A stretch of 64,000 nt of DNA from Anseranas semipalmata. Its lineage: Eukaryota; Chordata; Aves; Anseriformes; Anseranatidae. The DNA is taken from the NCBI GenBank assembly GCA_013399115.1, contig VXAA01004383.1:62001-126000 (forward strand), in the 5' to 3' direction. The position numbers and the translations under genes were made by a program. This document shows positions 62,831 to 64,000 of this stretch, in pieces (position 1 is the first letter of the stretch; each line of letters opens with the position of its first letter). Under the pieces are notes generated by a model. It was not told the DNA's origin, did no database searches, and was given only the letters and a program-made list of their open reading frames with translations.

Positions 62831-64000
62831 CACAATGACATGCAGGACGCTAACAGCCCAAGATGAAATCTTACCCTTACAGAAGATAAGTCCGTAGACT
62901 GCCATAGAGGGGCTTTGTCAGTAAAATGCTCGGTATTTGTAAGCTTACACTCGTAGGCTTGGATACCACAGGCTGCTCTTCAAAAGCATAGTGTCAGACT
63001 TCGGACAGGGCTCTAAGTGGGTGCAGGAGACTCCACTTGGACACAGGAACCTCACCTCACTGCAGAAAATCATGACCGTCTTGAGAAATGTTTAAAAGCC
63101 TAATTATTTAATTAGCGATGAAGCCAACTCCTTCTGGGGTTTCTGCTGCCTCAGGGTTCGATTTTCCATGGCAGGTCTGGCTCCTGCATTTTGAGTGTCA
63201 GCAGAGGGATAAATCATAGTCCCGAGGTCTTTAGTTTCTCCTGATGTTTCATTTTCTCTCTGCCTCCTTGCCTCGGAAAATGCATTTTTCACTTGTGAGA
63301 TGCCCCTTCATCACGTAGCGTATCTATCATTAATTGTTCAGGCTATGGTTCAGGCATAACTTTTATATTAACATGCAATGCCACCCAGGAAATATTTGGT
63401 ATGCAAAAAAAAAAGTTCTTAAGGCAAATGTCAAATGCTCCACAGCATACAAAAAAGAAATATTCAGCTGCCACTCTCTTACAACAATTCTGCCACGTTT
63501 ATTCCATCTGCTCCAGAGTGCAAATTTCACAGATTATCAGTTTCTAATAAATTTCACAAGGGCAATGTATTCCAGATATGTTTCTACAAATATGTAGCAG
63601 ATGGACACTTGAAAAATAAAGCATTGTTATTTCATCCTATATCTCATGAAGCTGATTTGCACTACTAATGATACTTTTCTTTGGTATAAAAGCCTCCCAT
63701 AGATTTTTATTTTTTGTTTTTTTTTAATAAAATGGCTTATTTTCCTCTACTGCAAGAACATCAGCAATGTCTCCAAAGGTAAGAAAGAAAGAAATCCTTT
63801 TGCTGCAAGTTTTGGTGATATAACTGAATTCCTGTTTTTGCACAGCACTTTATAACTGTATTTGCCATGGAACATTTACGAGCTTCTGCAAGGGCAATGG
63901 TCTGAAAGATATATATATTTTAAATTCTACATTCTTCCACACATTTGTTTGGGTTTCCCCAGCTATCAAATATAGATCACACAGAGATCGATCTTGTTAT

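Larger units (their letters stand above)
20390..64000 (-). other. DISC1: DISC1 gene, 3' part (exons 11-13, introns, probable 3' UTR)
   Basis: This is a gene-level entry. Three minus-strand exons translate to the C-terminal part of DISC1, a scaffold at the centrosome and in neurons. In mammals its C-terminal coiled-coil region binds NDEL1/NDE1, LIS1 and ATF4. Read 5' to 3' the order is exon 11 (45667-45910), exon 12 (30021-30131) and exon 13 with stop (22918-23073). Exons 11 and 12 both end on codon boundaries, so the junctions keep the frame. The exon numbering follows the human gene from memory. Upstream exons are outside the window or were not found. In human the gene order is TSNAX - DISC1 - SIPA1L2, so TSNAX would be expected beyond the right edge and SIPA1L2 to the left. 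Neither was seen here. The 3' boundary is inferred from a polyadenylation signal and is uncertain. Confidence 0.9.
45911..64000 (-). other. DISC1: DISC1 intron 10, partial (runs off the right edge)
   Basis: Upstream of exon 11 I looked for peptides of human exons 9 and 10 (for example ETSVKENTMKYMETLKNK) on the minus strand and found none, so this is probably one intron longer than 18 kb. It holds an L2-like LINE relic (about 48960-49640), GC-rich islets near 52.0, 56.1 and 62.6 kb, an (AT)n run near 61200, poly-A runs at 55915-55932 and 57809-57825, and a 53-base gap. A diverged or tiny exon could have been missed. Confidence 0.65.

Overview
The window reads as bird (at least archosaur/sauropsid) nuclear DNA. 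The evidence is two 5'-truncated CR1 LINE copies whose 3' ends carry the ATTCTATG/ATTCTGTG-type tail, several older decayed LINE relics, long introns with consensus-like splice sites, and no bacterial-style gene packing. Most open frames in the window are chance frames of 60-170 codons. There is no tRNA, rRNA or CRISPR that I can support.

The one protein-coding gene I can identify is the 3' end of DISC1 (Disrupted in schizophrenia 1, a centrosomal/neuronal scaffold) on the minus strand. Three coding exons were recognised by translating and comparing with the human C terminus as I remember it (854 residues). They correspond to human exon 11 (45667-45910), exon 12 (30021-30131) and terminal exon 13 with the stop codon (22918-23073). 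They splice in compatible phases into a continuous C-terminal segment of about 169 residues. The rest of the gene lies beyond the right edge. 45911-64000 appears to be part of the intron before exon 11, and I did not find exon 10 in it.

Layout: 1 to about 20.3 kb is downstream intergenic DNA that looks richer in GC than the rest. It has no recognisable exon, two CpG-dense patches (about 9.05-9.22 kb and 17.28-17.62 kb) and scattered simple repeats. 20.39-22.92 kb is the probable DISC1 3' UTR, ending near a minus-strand AATAAA followed by a G-rich tract. 23.07-30.02 kb is intron 12, with a CR1 copy on the plus strand and a probable ancient amniote repeat. 30.13-45.67 kb is intron 11, with an old internally deleted CR1-clade relic and a younger CR1 tail, both on the minus strand. 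45.91-64 kb is part of intron 10, with an L2-like reverse-transcriptase relic, a few GC-rich islets and an exon-like segment on the opposite strand. Two assembly gaps (27157-27222 and 58792-58844) and one ambiguous base (37109) are present.

No new multi-gene system was found. The most useful observations concern DISC1 C-terminal splicing. The exon 12 donor is weak and has an in-frame alternative 21 nt downstream. The in-frame internal donor that makes the human Lv isoform is absent. The position of the common human S704C polymorphism is glycine here.
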